Shown: piece by piece, positions 1 through 5,579 of the stretch
Layout: each line of letters opens with the position of its first letter
Position numbering within the stretch: the stretch's first letter is position 1
Source of the DNA: JAFLUQ01 sp964442035
Lineage (GTDB): Bacteria > Bacillota > Clostridia > UMGS1883
Direction of reading: 5' to 3'
Length of the DNA: 5,579 nucleotides
Assembly: GCA_964442035.1 (NCBI GenBank)
Contig: CAYTWZ010000105.1
Location: 1 to 5,579, forward strand
Position numbers and translations under genes: made by a program
Notes under the pieces: generated by a model
Told to the model about the DNA's origin: nothing
The model's database searches: none
Seen by the model: only the letters and a program-made list of their open reading frames with translations

Positions 1-164
1 AAAAGAAAAAGAAGTATTCTGCATCCAAGTGTCCGGAGCCGCTAAATACCATGATTGATTTGGCGGGTGCCCTTGCAATGGGTGCCTATGCCAAACATAG
101 AGTAAAAAAAGATTATCAGCGAGGGCAGGGCGAAGAATCGTCAAGGCAGCAACAGATGTGGTAA
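1..164 (+). CDS. C-terminal end of an unrecognised protein (5' end outside window)
   Basis: An open frame runs in from the left edge (first full codon at base 3) and stops at TAA 162-164, giving 53 visible residues. The visible part is lysine-rich at first (KKKKYSASK), then has a short hydrophobic/small-residue stretch (NTMIDLAGALAMGAYA, about visible residues 15-30), and ends in a basic then Q/S/E-rich polar tail finishing QQQMW. The alanine/glycine-rich helix followed by a charged tail reads like a real protein end, and the other two plus-strand frames are broken by stops early on. I do not recognise the family and assign no function. It converges on lysS, with an 84-bp gap between the stop codons. 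The start and most of the gene are missing, so size and domains cannot be judged. Confidence 0.6.
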   Translation, partial: KKKKYSASKCPEPLNTMIDLAGALAMGAYAKHRVKKDYQRGQGEESSRQQQMW

Positions 165-200
165 ATTTGTGGTAGAAAATTTTCGATTCTTCCAAAAGTA

Positions 201-214
201 CACAATATATTGTG
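201..214. repeat. 14-bp perfect palindrome between convergent genes
   Basis: CACAATATATTGTG reads the same on both strands and lies between the stop codons of the left-edge gene and lysS. As RNA it could form only a 5-bp CACAA/TTGTG stem with a TATA loop. It lacks a GC-rich stem, and on the lysS side it is followed only by a short CTTTT run, so it is at best a weak terminator. A protein-binding site is equally possible. The rest of the 165-248 gap is AT-rich with no other clear signal. Confidence 0.35.
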
Positions 215-248
215 CAAATGCAGCTCATGCAACATTATATCTTGTATA

Positions 249-1817
249 TTAGTCGCTTAAAGGCTTCATCGTGGGGAACAACAAAACGTCCCTTATGGAA
301 TAGCTGTCGGTGAGAAGCATTACCAGACGGTCAACGCCAATTCCCAATCCGCCTGTAGGAGGCATACCGTATTCAAGCGCTTTGATAAAGTCTTCGTCCA
401 TCATCTCTGTCTCATCATCACCCTTGGCACGGAGAGCGACCTGACTTTCAAAGCGGGCCTTCTGGTCAATGGGATCATTGAGTTCACTGAAGGCATTGCC
501 GAACTCGCGGCCGGTAATAAACACCTCAAAGCGCTCGGTCAGCTCCGGCTTATCAGGCTTACGCTTAGCAAGGGGAGAAATCTCTACCGGGTAGTCCATT
601 ATAAAGGTAGGCTGAACAAGATTTTCCTCCACAAACTGGTCAAAGAACAGGGCAATAATGTTACCCCGGGTCTCCTTGGTCTTGTCCACCTCTACGCCCT
701 TTTCCTTGGCCACAGCTATGGCCTCGGCGTCGGTCTTGATCTCGTTGAAGTCTACACCGGAATACTTCTTGACAGCGTCAATCATAGTAAGGCGATCAAA
801 ATGACCCAAATCTATATCCGTGCCCTGATAATTTACTACAGTGGAGCCGCAGGCAGCTTCAGCACAGTACCGGAACAGGTTTTCGGTAAGATCCATCATC
901 CCGTAGTAGTCGGTAAAGGCCTCATATATTTCAATGGTGGTAAACTCCGGATTGTGCTTAATATCCATGCCTTCGTTACGGAACTGACGGCCCATCTCGT
1001 ATACCTTTTCCATTCCGCCGACAATAAGGCGCTTAAGGTTAAGCTCAGTGGCTATGCGGAGGTACATATCCATATCAAGTGTGTTGTGATGAGTAATAAA
1101 AGGGCGAGCCGCCGCTCCGCCGGCAATGGTGTTAAGTATGGGAGTTTCTACCTCAAGATATCCGCGACTGTCAAGGTAATTGCGGATAGCGCTCACTATC
1201 TTTGAGCGGCGGATAAAGGTTTCCTTAACATCGGCGTTCATAATAAGATCCAAATACCTCTGACGGTAGCGAAGATCCGGGTCGCTGAGGCCGTGGAACT
1301 TTTCGGGAAGGGGAAGCAATGATTTGGAAAGGAGCGTTACTCTGCTGGCTCTGATGGATATTTCGCCGGTCTGAGTAGTAAACACCTCTCCCTCTACACC
1401 GATAATATCACCTATGTCAAGCTTTTTAAACCGGTTATAATCATCCTCACCAAGTATGTCCTTTTTGACAAATATCTGGATCTGACCGCCGATATCGGCA
1501 ACATGGCCGAAGCTGACCTTGCCCATGCCTCTTTTTGACATAAGACGACCCGCGATGCGGACTACCTGACCGTCAAGGGGCGATATCTTTGCTGTTACAT
1601 GCTTCTCTCCCTCCCGGGTGGTGACATCTCTTTCCTCGGTTGTATAGCCGTCACAGATATCTTTTGATGTGTGAGTACGGTCATATTTTGTTATCTCAAA
1701 TGGATCCGCGTTTTCGTCCTGAAGCTGCCGGAGCTTCTCACGGCGGACTTTAAGCAGCTGCTTCATATCAGGCTCAGCCGCATTATTGTTCTTAAGATTG
1801 TTATTTTCTTCTGCCAT
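249..1817 (-). CDS. lysS: Lysine--tRNA ligase, class II (LysRS)
   Basis: Cytoplasmic enzyme that activates lysine with ATP and charges tRNA-Lys. The 522-residue product has the full class II layout. An N-terminal OB-fold anticodon-binding domain (about residues 85-162) contains VRIAGRLMSKRGMGK. The catalytic domain follows, with motif 1 around 207-228 (RSKIVSAIRNYLDSRGYLEV), motif 2 at about 279-293 (FRNEGMDIKHNPEFT) and motif 3 at about 488-499 (GGLGIGVDRLVM). YPVEISPLAK and GREFGNAFSELNDP are also typical of LysRS. An in-frame ATG lies ten codons upstream (1847), but I prefer 1817. MAEE is the usual kind of LysRS start, AAAGGA lies 10 bases ahead of it, and the predicted promoter would start transcription almost on top of the 1847 ATG. 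About 20 charged residues before the OB fold (near 58-82) look like a lineage-specific insertion. No catalytic motif is missing. Confidence 0.97.
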   Translation of the reverse strand: MAEENNNLKNNNAAEPDMKQLLKVRREKLRQLQDENADPFEITKYDRTHTSKDICDGYTTEERDVTTREGEKHVTAKISPLDGQVVRIAGRLMSKRGMGKVSFGHVADIGGQIQIFVKKDILGEDDYNRFKKLDIGDIIGVEGEVFTTQTGEISIRASRVTLLSKSLLPLPEKFHGLSDPDLRYRQRYLDLIMNADVKETFIRRSKIVSAIRNYLDSRGYLEVETPILNTIAGGAAARPFITHHNTLDMDMYLRIATELNLKRLIVGGMEKVYEMGRQFRNEGMDIKHNPEFTTIEIYEAFTDYYGMMDLTENLFRYCAEAACGSTVVNYQGTDIDLGHFDRLTMIDAVKKYSGVDFNEIKTDAEAIAVAKEKGVEVDKTKETRGNIIALFFDQFVEENLVQPTFIMDYPVEISPLAKRKPDKPELTERFEVFITGREFGNAFSELNDPIDQKARFESQVALRAKGDDETEMMDEDFIKALEYGMPPTGGLGIGVDRLVMLLTDSYSIRDVLLFPTMKPLSD

Positions 1818-1827
1818 TGGTTTGCAG

Positions 1828-1833
1828 TCCTTT
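1828..1833 (-). promoter_or_regulatory. lysS ribosome-binding site (decides the start)
   Basis: On the minus strand AAAGGA lies 10 bases upstream of the ATG at 1817. The alternative ATG at 1847 has only AATAGGC just before it and sits at the predicted transcription start, so this site favours the shorter LysRS. Confidence 0.65.
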
Positions 1834-1855
1834 CTTGTTGAGTTCATTAAAGCCT

Positions 1856-1884
1856 ATTATACAGCACCCGGCCAGATTTTGCAA
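1856..1884 (-). promoter_or_regulatory. Sigma-A type promoter of lysS
   Basis: On the minus strand, TTGCAA (1884-1879) is followed by a 17-base spacer and a perfect TATAAT (1861-1856). The -35 matches consensus TTGACA at four of six positions. Transcription would begin around 1849-1850, leaving a leader of about 32 bases before the ATG at 1817. That is too short for a T-box riboswitch. It also gives lysS its own promoter, independent of yunB upstream. Prediction from sequence only. Confidence 0.75.
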
Positions 1885-1980
1885 GAGCTTTTTCCAAAAA
1901 ATCCTACATATTTATATTACCGGCCAGCCTCCGAACGCCATTGCAAGCGTAGCGGCATACACTCAACTAAATTATCCGCG

Positions 1981-2646
1981 TCAATTATGCCGGACGTAGG
2001 TTTCCGGAACGCCGCCCACAATAAGCGTCTGACCCAAAAGTATAGTAGTGTCCACAGTCTCAATGCTGTTTTTTATCGGCAGCAGTACCTCAATATCTAC
2101 CGAAATGTCAAGATAGACGGTGTGAAGAGTCTGATTAATACCCTGAGAGGTAAATTCGTGGCGCGTATTCACGTTGACGATATTGAGCGGGAAAAAATGC
2201 ACCTTTATCCTCGGGCCGCCGCTGAAAAACACATCCGTCCCCATCAGCACATACAGAGGTATGGAGGTTTCCATAAGTTTTTCCTCCAGTTCACTGCCTA
2301 TTTCGTCATCCATGCGGGCAATGATGGCGTCAACTTTGGCAGTGTCAGCAGTGACGGAGGTGATAGCCCCGTTTTGATCAAAGGTGGCTTGGATAAGCTT
2401 ACCATAGGTGATCTCGTTGGTTTCCATATAGCTGAGGATTGCCTCATCGATTTCCGAGCTGGCCTTGTTACGGGCAGCGTTGGCGATAATTTTCTTCATA
2501 CGTGGTAAGGCGCGAAAAAACATGACCGATGCCAACAGCAAGGCAGCAAAAAGAACCATTATGAAAAAGACAAACACTCGTTTCCAAAACGGCATTTTAC
2601 GTTTTCGCTCCGGTTCAGGCTCTGCTGTAAAAAGCCGCACTGCCAT
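1981..2646 (-). CDS. yunB: Sporulation protein YunB
   Basis: Resembles the YunB family, membrane-anchored proteins known from endospore formers; the B. subtilis member is made in the mother cell under sigma-E, and its molecular role is poorly defined. The 221-residue product has a basic N terminus (ERKRK, about 14-18), one hydrophobic membrane segment (about 23-45) and a long extracytoplasmic part. The C-terminal half carries the family-like elements: SIPLYVLMGTDVFFSGGP, then FTSQGINQTLHTVYLDI, and a closing LLGQTLIVGGVPETYV. Length is near that of B. subtilis YunB. The open frame continues to an ATG at 2712, but the strong Shine-Dalgarno run GGGGAGAGGTG sits directly before the ATG at 2646. 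A GTG at 2640 is also well spaced, 8 bases after GAGG, so the true start is one of these two. It precedes lysS on the same strand with a 163-bp gap. Family assignment is from remembered motifs. Confidence 0.85.
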   Translation of the reverse strand: MAVRLFTAEPEPERKRKMPFWKRVFVFFIMVLFAALLLASVMFFRALPRMKKIIANAARNKASSEIDEAILSYMETNEITYGKLIQATFDQNGAITSVTADTAKVDAIIARMDDEIGSELEEKLMETSIPLYVLMGTDVFFSGGPRIKVHFFPLNIVNVNTRHEFTSQGINQTLHTVYLDISVDIEVLLPIKNSIETVDTTILLGQTLIVGGVPETYVRHN

Positions 2647-2658
2647 CACCTCTCCCCT
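2645..2658 (-). promoter_or_regulatory. yunB ribosome-binding site overlapping two possible starts
   Basis: The minus strand reads AGGGGAGAGGTGAT. Taken as GGGGAG it lies 5 bases before the ATG at 2646. Taken as GAGGTGAT, an excellent match to the 16S rRNA 3' end, it covers part of that ATG and is ideally placed for a GTG at 2640. The two starts differ by two residues. Confidence 0.6.
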
Positions 2659-2717
2659 AACCAATATATTCAAAAACAAGCTTTTGGTGAACTTTTTATT
2701 AATATGCAACAAAGTTC

Positions 2718-2746
2718 TTGCAAATTTTTCGCTGTTGTGTTATGAT
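2718..2746 (+). promoter_or_regulatory. Sigma-A type promoter of the DUF1385-prmC-PAP2 operon
   Basis: TTGCAA (2718-2723), a 17-base spacer and TATGAT (2741-2746), with TG one base before the -10 (2738-2739, an extended -10). Transcription would begin near 2753, leaving a leader of about 16 bases that just contains the AGAGAGGA ribosome-binding site (2753-2760). The -35 hexamer is identical to that of lysS. Confidence 0.75.
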
Positions 2747-2768
2747 ATACAAAGAGAGGAATGATTAC

Positions 2769-3716
2769 ATGAAAGAAAAAAACCAGCAACACATTACCTC
2801 CATCGGCGGCAGCGCCATTATGGAGGGGGTAATGATGCGTGGACCAAAGGATATTGCTTCGGCGGTACGCAAGCCCGACGGCGAAATTATAGTTGACAAA
2901 AGACCTGTCAGCAGCCTTGTGACAAAATACCATGTGAACAAGATACCTATCGTACGAGGTGTGTTTTCATTTTTTGATTCAATAATATGCAGCATGAGGG
3001 CTTTGATGTGGAGCGCGGAGTTTTTTGACATTGAGGATGACAATCCGCAGGAAGAGTCCAAGTTTGACAAGTGGCTTACGGAAAAGCTCGGAGACAAGAT
3101 GAAGGATTACGTAATATATTTTTCGGTTGTGCTTTCCTTAATAATGTCAATTGGCCTTTTCTTCATACTGCCAAATCTTGTGACAGGGCTTCTGAAAAGG
3201 CTGACAGACAACAACGTCCTGCTTACGCTGATAGAAGGACTGATACGTATCGGCATATTTTTGTGTTATATTTTGCTCGTTTCCAGAATGGATGAGATCA
3301 AGCGCGTGTTCCAGTATCACGGTGCGGAGCACAAAACCATATTCTGCTATGAAGCGGGACTCCCTCTGACAGTGGAAAACGCCCGGAAAATGAAGCGTCT
3401 GCACCCACGGTGCGGAACAAGCTTCCTTGTATTTGTAATGATAATCAGTATAATACTGTTTTCCTTCATATCATGGGACACAATGCTTATGCGAATTGTT
3501 CTGAGGCTTGCTTTGCTACCTGTTGTAGCGGGAATATCCTACGAGGTAATACGCTGGGCCGGACGAAGCCAGAACAAGCTGGTATCCATTATATCCAAGC
3601 CCGGGATGTGGCTTCAGCTGATAACCACTCAGGAGCCTGACGATTCTCAGCTGGAGGTAGCCATCGAATCCATGAAGGCCGTACTTACCGGCAACAAAGA
3701 GGACGACAAATGGTGA
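2769..3716 (+). CDS. DUF1385 integral membrane protein (YqhQ-like, COG3872)
   Basis: Membrane protein of the DUF1385 family, which includes B. subtilis YqhQ and is described only as a predicted metal-dependent enzyme; no reaction is established. The 315-residue product begins with a soluble conserved region (GGSAIMEGVMMRGP, residues 13-26, then IPIVRGVFSFFDS, 59-71). An acidic linker follows (about 87-100), then hydrophobic segments near 115-137, 150-172, 218-236 and 242-258. Between the second and third lie HGAEHKT (184-190) and LHPRCGTSF (211-219), whose His, Glu and Cys residues are plausible metal or active-site ligands. The start is the ATG at 2769, preceded by AGAGAGGA; frame upstream of it would overlap the promoter. 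The end overlaps prmC by 7 bases, indicating coupled translation. In Clostridia this family is often found next to prmC. Length and motifs look intact. Family call is firm, function unknown. Confidence 0.93.
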   Translation: MKEKNQQHITSIGGSAIMEGVMMRGPKDIASAVRKPDGEIIVDKRPVSSLVTKYHVNKIPIVRGVFSFFDSIICSMRALMWSAEFFDIEDDNPQEESKFDKWLTEKLGDKMKDYVIYFSVVLSLIMSIGLFFILPNLVTGLLKRLTDNNVLLTLIEGLIRIGIFLCYILLVSRMDEIKRVFQYHGAEHKTIFCYEAGLPLTVENARKMKRLHPRCGTSFLVFVMIISIILFSFISWDTMLMRIVLRLALLPVVAGISYEVIRWAGRSQNKLVSIISKPGMWLQLITTQEPDDSQLEVAIESMKAVLTGNKEDDKW

Positions 3717-4516
3717 TCCATCAGGCCGCAAAGCGGCTTACAAATTCGGAAACACCCGTGCTTGACGCTCGGGTGCTTCTTTCGTATGCGGTTAATAACG
3801 GCGGGAGGCCGGTGTTCCGGGATCTGACCCCCGACGAAATCAACAAATTTGAAAAACTGCTCCAACGCAGGATAGCCGGAGAACCGGTAGCATATATTAT
3901 AGGTGAAAAAGAGTTTATGGGGTTGAGCTTCAAGCTTAACAGGGACTGTCTCATTCCTCGCCCCGATACCGAAACTGTGGTGGAATATCTTATGGAAAGG
4001 CTGAAGGGCGCTTCTCCGGCAATTCTGGATCTTTGCTGCGGCAGCGGCTGCATTGGGTTGAGCCTGGCTCATTATATCAAAGGTGCGCATGTCACCTTGG
4101 TGGATATTTCTCCGGGAGCGCTGGACGCAACAAATGAAAATGTCCGGCTTCACGGATTGACAGAGAGGTGCAAGGTGATCAAAAAAGATGTTCTTAATGA
4201 CAGCTATGGCTGCGGTTGGGACGTTATAGTGTCAAATCCGCCTTATATTCCCACAGACACGGTAAAAAGCCTTGATGTTGCAAAAACCGAGCCGATATTC
4301 GCTCTTGACGGAGGGACTGACGGACTGGATTTTTATCGGGCTATTACGCCTAAAGCCTATGCGGCGCTTAACGACGGCGGGTGTCTTGCCTTTGAAATAG
4401 GCTATGATCAGGGGGAAGCCGTAAGCGGACTGCTTAAGGACAGCGGCTTTAAGAATGTAATTATAAAAAAAGACTATGGCGGCAATCCCCGCCTGTGCTT
4501 TGGAGAAAAGCTATGA
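3710..4516 (+). CDS. prmC: Peptide chain release factor N5-glutamine methyltransferase PrmC (HemK)
   Basis: Cytoplasmic SAM-dependent enzyme that methylates the glutamine of the GGQ motif in release factors RF1 and RF2, improving termination. The 268-residue product has the expected two parts. A helical N-terminal substrate-binding domain (about 1-75) ends in GEPVAYIIGEKEFMG (57-71). A Rossmann methyltransferase domain follows, with LIPRPDTETVVE (81-92), SAM-binding DLCCGSGCIGLSLA (107-120), acidic D132 after strand 2, and the catalytic NPPY at 176-179, followed by the family-typical FALDGGTDGLDFYR (197-210). The usual DxGTGSG is DLCCGSG here, with two cysteines; it is still compatible with SAM binding. 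The start ATG 3710 has AGAGG 7 bases upstream inside the preceding gene. The stop overlaps the next gene as ATGA. prfA, the common partner, does not follow. Full length with no sign of damage. Confidence 0.95.
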   Translation: MVIHQAAKRLTNSETPVLDARVLLSYAVNNGGRPVFRDLTPDEINKFEKLLQRRIAGEPVAYIIGEKEFMGLSFKLNRDCLIPRPDTETVVEYLMERLKGASPAILDLCCGSGCIGLSLAHYIKGAHVTLVDISPGALDATNENVRLHGLTERCKVIKKDVLNDSYGCGWDVIVSNPPYIPTDTVKSLDVAKTEPIFALDGGTDGLDFYRAITPKAYAALNDGGCLAFEIGYDQGEAVSGLLKDSGFKNVIIKKDYGGNPRLCFGEKL

Positions 4517-5064
4517 TAAATGATGTTGAGTACGGAATTTTGAATTTTATTCAGGGAATAAGATCCCCCTCCCTTGACGTACTGATGATAATTATTACCT
4601 ATATCGGCAGTACTGCCATACTTGGCATATTGCCCGCACTGATACTCATGCTCAAAAAGGGCTCTCGCCATTACGGGTTTACTATAGCTGTGTCCATGAT
4701 TTTGGGGCAAATAGCAGGGTCGCTGTTACTGAAAAATATTGTTATGCGTCCGAGACCCTTTAATCTACCTCAGGGAATACTTGCGGCTGACACACTGCTT
4801 ATCTCTCCGCCAATGGGGGAATATTCATTCCCATCGGGGCATTCGGTAACGGCTTTTTCCTCCGCGTCGGCGTTGTATTTTTATAACAAAAAGCTTGGAG
4901 TGGCCGCATATATAATTGCGGCTTTCATTGGGTTAAGCAGAATATATCTTTATGTACACTTTCCAACCGACGTATTAGCCGGCGCCGCGTTAGGTATAAT
5001 GTGCGGATTTTTTAGCAGATTTATTGTGAACAAGGTATTAGCCAAAGCAAAGGCGCAAAATTGA
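4513..5064 (+). CDS. PAP2 family membrane phosphatase (lipid phosphatase; possibly undecaprenyl-diphosphate phosphatase)
   Basis: Integral membrane phosphatase of the PAP2 superfamily, which removes phosphate from lipid phosphates or diphosphates on the outer face of the membrane. All three signature motifs are intact in the 183-residue product: KNIVMRPRP (K74, R81, P82, fitting Kx6RP), PSGH (107-110) and SRIYLYVHFPTD (S142, R143, H149, D153, fitting SRx5Hx3D). H110 and H149 would be the catalytic histidines. Hydrophobic segments lie near 21-47, 56-73, 111-123, 128-145 and 154-173, with a basic C-terminal tail. The size and layout fit small bacterial BcrC/PgpB-like enzymes, so undecaprenyl diphosphate recycling is a reasonable guess, but phosphatidylglycerol phosphate or other lipids cannot be excluded. 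The start at 4513 has GGAG 7 bases upstream and overlaps the prmC stop as ATGA, showing tight coupling. It is the last gene of the operon. Confidence 0.93.
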   Translation: MINDVEYGILNFIQGIRSPSLDVLMIIITYIGSTAILGILPALILMLKKGSRHYGFTIAVSMILGQIAGSLLLKNIVMRPRPFNLPQGILAADTLLISPPMGEYSFPSGHSVTAFSSASALYFYNKKLGVAAYIIAAFIGLSRIYLYVHFPTDVLAGAALGIMCGFFSRFIVNKVLAKAKAQN

Positions 5065-5102
5065 GCAATCCCATTATACATTCATAGTAGCGGGAAAGTA
5101 GC

Positions 5103-5579
5103 TTATTTTGTCATCCGAAGCATTAGTATTCCGCCATTGTCCTTAAGCCACCTGTTCCATTTCCAATATTCAGGGAAAACCCGCAGTACCTCAGCATAAA
5201 ATCTGTCTGAGTGGTTCATTTCCTTCCGGTGGCACAGTTCATGGACGACCACGCTGTCAATGACTTCCGGCGGGGTAAGCATCAGAAGGCAGTTAAAGTT
5301 GAGATTGCCATTAGAGGAGCAGCTTCCCCATCTGGAGCGTTGGTTGCGGATAGTAATGCGTCCGTATGTCACTCCTACCTTTGGAGCGTAGTATCTGACC
5401 CGCTCCGGTATGATATTTAAAGCCTTGTCCGCCAGATCCCGAATCTCATCCATTGAAAGGGCCGGAATATCAGCAAGCTTATCCTTAAGCTGTCGAGTCT
5501 TTTGCATGCTTTTTTCAATCCATGCCTTATGTTGGAGAAGAAACTCGTTTATCTGCTGTTCTGTTACGTATAAGGGCGC
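5103..5579 (-). CDS. YgjP-like zinc metalloprotease (DUF45/M48-type), 5' end outside window
   Basis: Soluble metal-dependent hydrolase of the YgjP family, related to SprT/M48 metalloproteases; physiological substrates are not established. The frame stays open to the window edge, giving 158 visible residues, so the methionine at 5507 is internal. Upstream of it lies EQQINEFLLQHKAWIEKS, the kind of sequence that normally precedes the catalytic part in this family. The visible region carries SRWGSCSSNGNLNFN (codons about 5335-5291), then the zinc site HELCH (codons 5243-5229), with E as catalytic base, and a likely third ligand in NHS (His codon 5213-5211). A YWKWNRWL segment near the C terminus is also usual. 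The arginine after HELCH replaces the leucine I expect most often there. The N-terminal portion (an estimated 70-90 residues) and the promoter are beyond the window. It converges on the PAP2 gene with a 38-bp gap. Confidence 0.9.
   Translation of the reverse strand, partial: APLYVTEQQINEFLLQHKAWIEKSMQKTRQLKDKLADIPALSMDEIRDLADKALNIIPERVRYYAPKVGVTYGRITIRNQRSRWGSCSSNGNLNFNCLLMLTPPEVIDSVVVHELCHRKEMNHSDRFYAEVLRVFPEYWKWNRWLKDNGGILMLRMTK

Noticed and set aside
801..1205. 134-codon plus-strand open frame inside lysS
   Set aside because: It is entirely opposite the LysRS catalytic domain, with no independent ribosome-binding site or known family.
1818..1884. T-box or other riboswitch ahead of lysS
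   Set aside because: The predicted leader is only about 32 bases, far too short for a T-box, and no T-box-like conserved sequence or terminator hairpin is visible.
1868..1927. Two direct copies of CCGGCCAG (1868-1875 and 1920-1927) as regulatory repeats
   Set aside because: Only eight bases match, there is no third copy, and one copy lies in the lysS promoter spacer. Chance is a sufficient explanation without conservation data.
1931..1955. Imperfect hairpin (CCG/CGG and ACGC/GCGT arms) downstream of yunB as its terminator
   Set aside because: The stem is broken by an asymmetric internal loop and is not followed by a T-run on the minus strand. The nearest T-run is about 30 bases further on.
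1786..2508. 240-codon open frame on the plus strand opposite yunB and the lysS start
   Set aside because: It lies antisense to yunB, whose protein has recognisable family motifs and a strong ribosome-binding site. The plus-strand product has no recognisable domain and no Shine-Dalgarno site, and it would begin inside lysS.
3647..4153. 168-codon open frame on the minus strand opposite prmC
   Set aside because: The plus strand encodes a full-length PrmC with all motifs. The antisense product is low in recognisable features and reads as a frame shadow.
1..5579. Mobile element, CRISPR array, phage, toxin-antitoxin or defence system
   Set aside because: There are no terminal repeats, transposase, integrase, spacer-repeat pattern or defence-type domain. 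All confidently read genes are housekeeping, envelope or sporulation genes with uniform-looking composition.

Overview
This looks like an ordinary chromosomal stretch from a low-to-mid-GC Gram-positive bacterium of the class Clostridia, most likely a spore-forming lineage near Oscillospiraceae/Ruminococcaceae. That placement is an inference. It rests on a YunB-type sporulation protein, strong AGAGG/GGAG ribosome-binding sites, sigma-A-like TTGCAA/TATAAT promoters, and a DUF1385 (YqhQ-like) gene joined to prmC, a pairing familiar in Clostridia. No RNA gene, insertion sequence, CRISPR array, phage gene or toxin/defence gene could be recognised.

Layout, left to right. Positions 1-164 hold the 3' end of an unrecognised plus-strand gene. 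After a short AT-rich gap containing a 14-bp palindrome comes lysS on the minus strand (249-1817), encoding a class II lysyl-tRNA synthetase with its own promoter at 1856-1884. Upstream of it on the same strand is yunB (1981-2646), a membrane-anchored sporulation protein. A 122-bp divergent region (2647-2768) then leads into a plus-strand operon of three genes. These are a DUF1385 membrane protein (2769-3716), prmC (3710-4516), which methylates the GGQ glutamine of release factors, and a PAP2-type membrane lipid phosphatase (4513-5064). The genes overlap by 7 and 4 bases, so they are probably co-transcribed and translationally coupled. After a 38-bp convergent gap, the window ends inside a minus-strand YgjP-like zinc metalloprotease gene (5103 to beyond 5579) whose start lies outside the window.

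The genes mostly serve general housekeeping: translation (LysRS, PrmC), the cell envelope (PAP2 phosphatase, DUF1385 membrane protein) and sporulation (YunB). Points worth a second look are prmC sitting beside a PAP2 gene with no prfA next to it, the conserved His/Cys motifs of the functionally unknown DUF1385 protein, the promoter evidence that shortens lysS, and the palindromic TTGCAA in the divergent region. I did not find convincing evidence of a new biological system.
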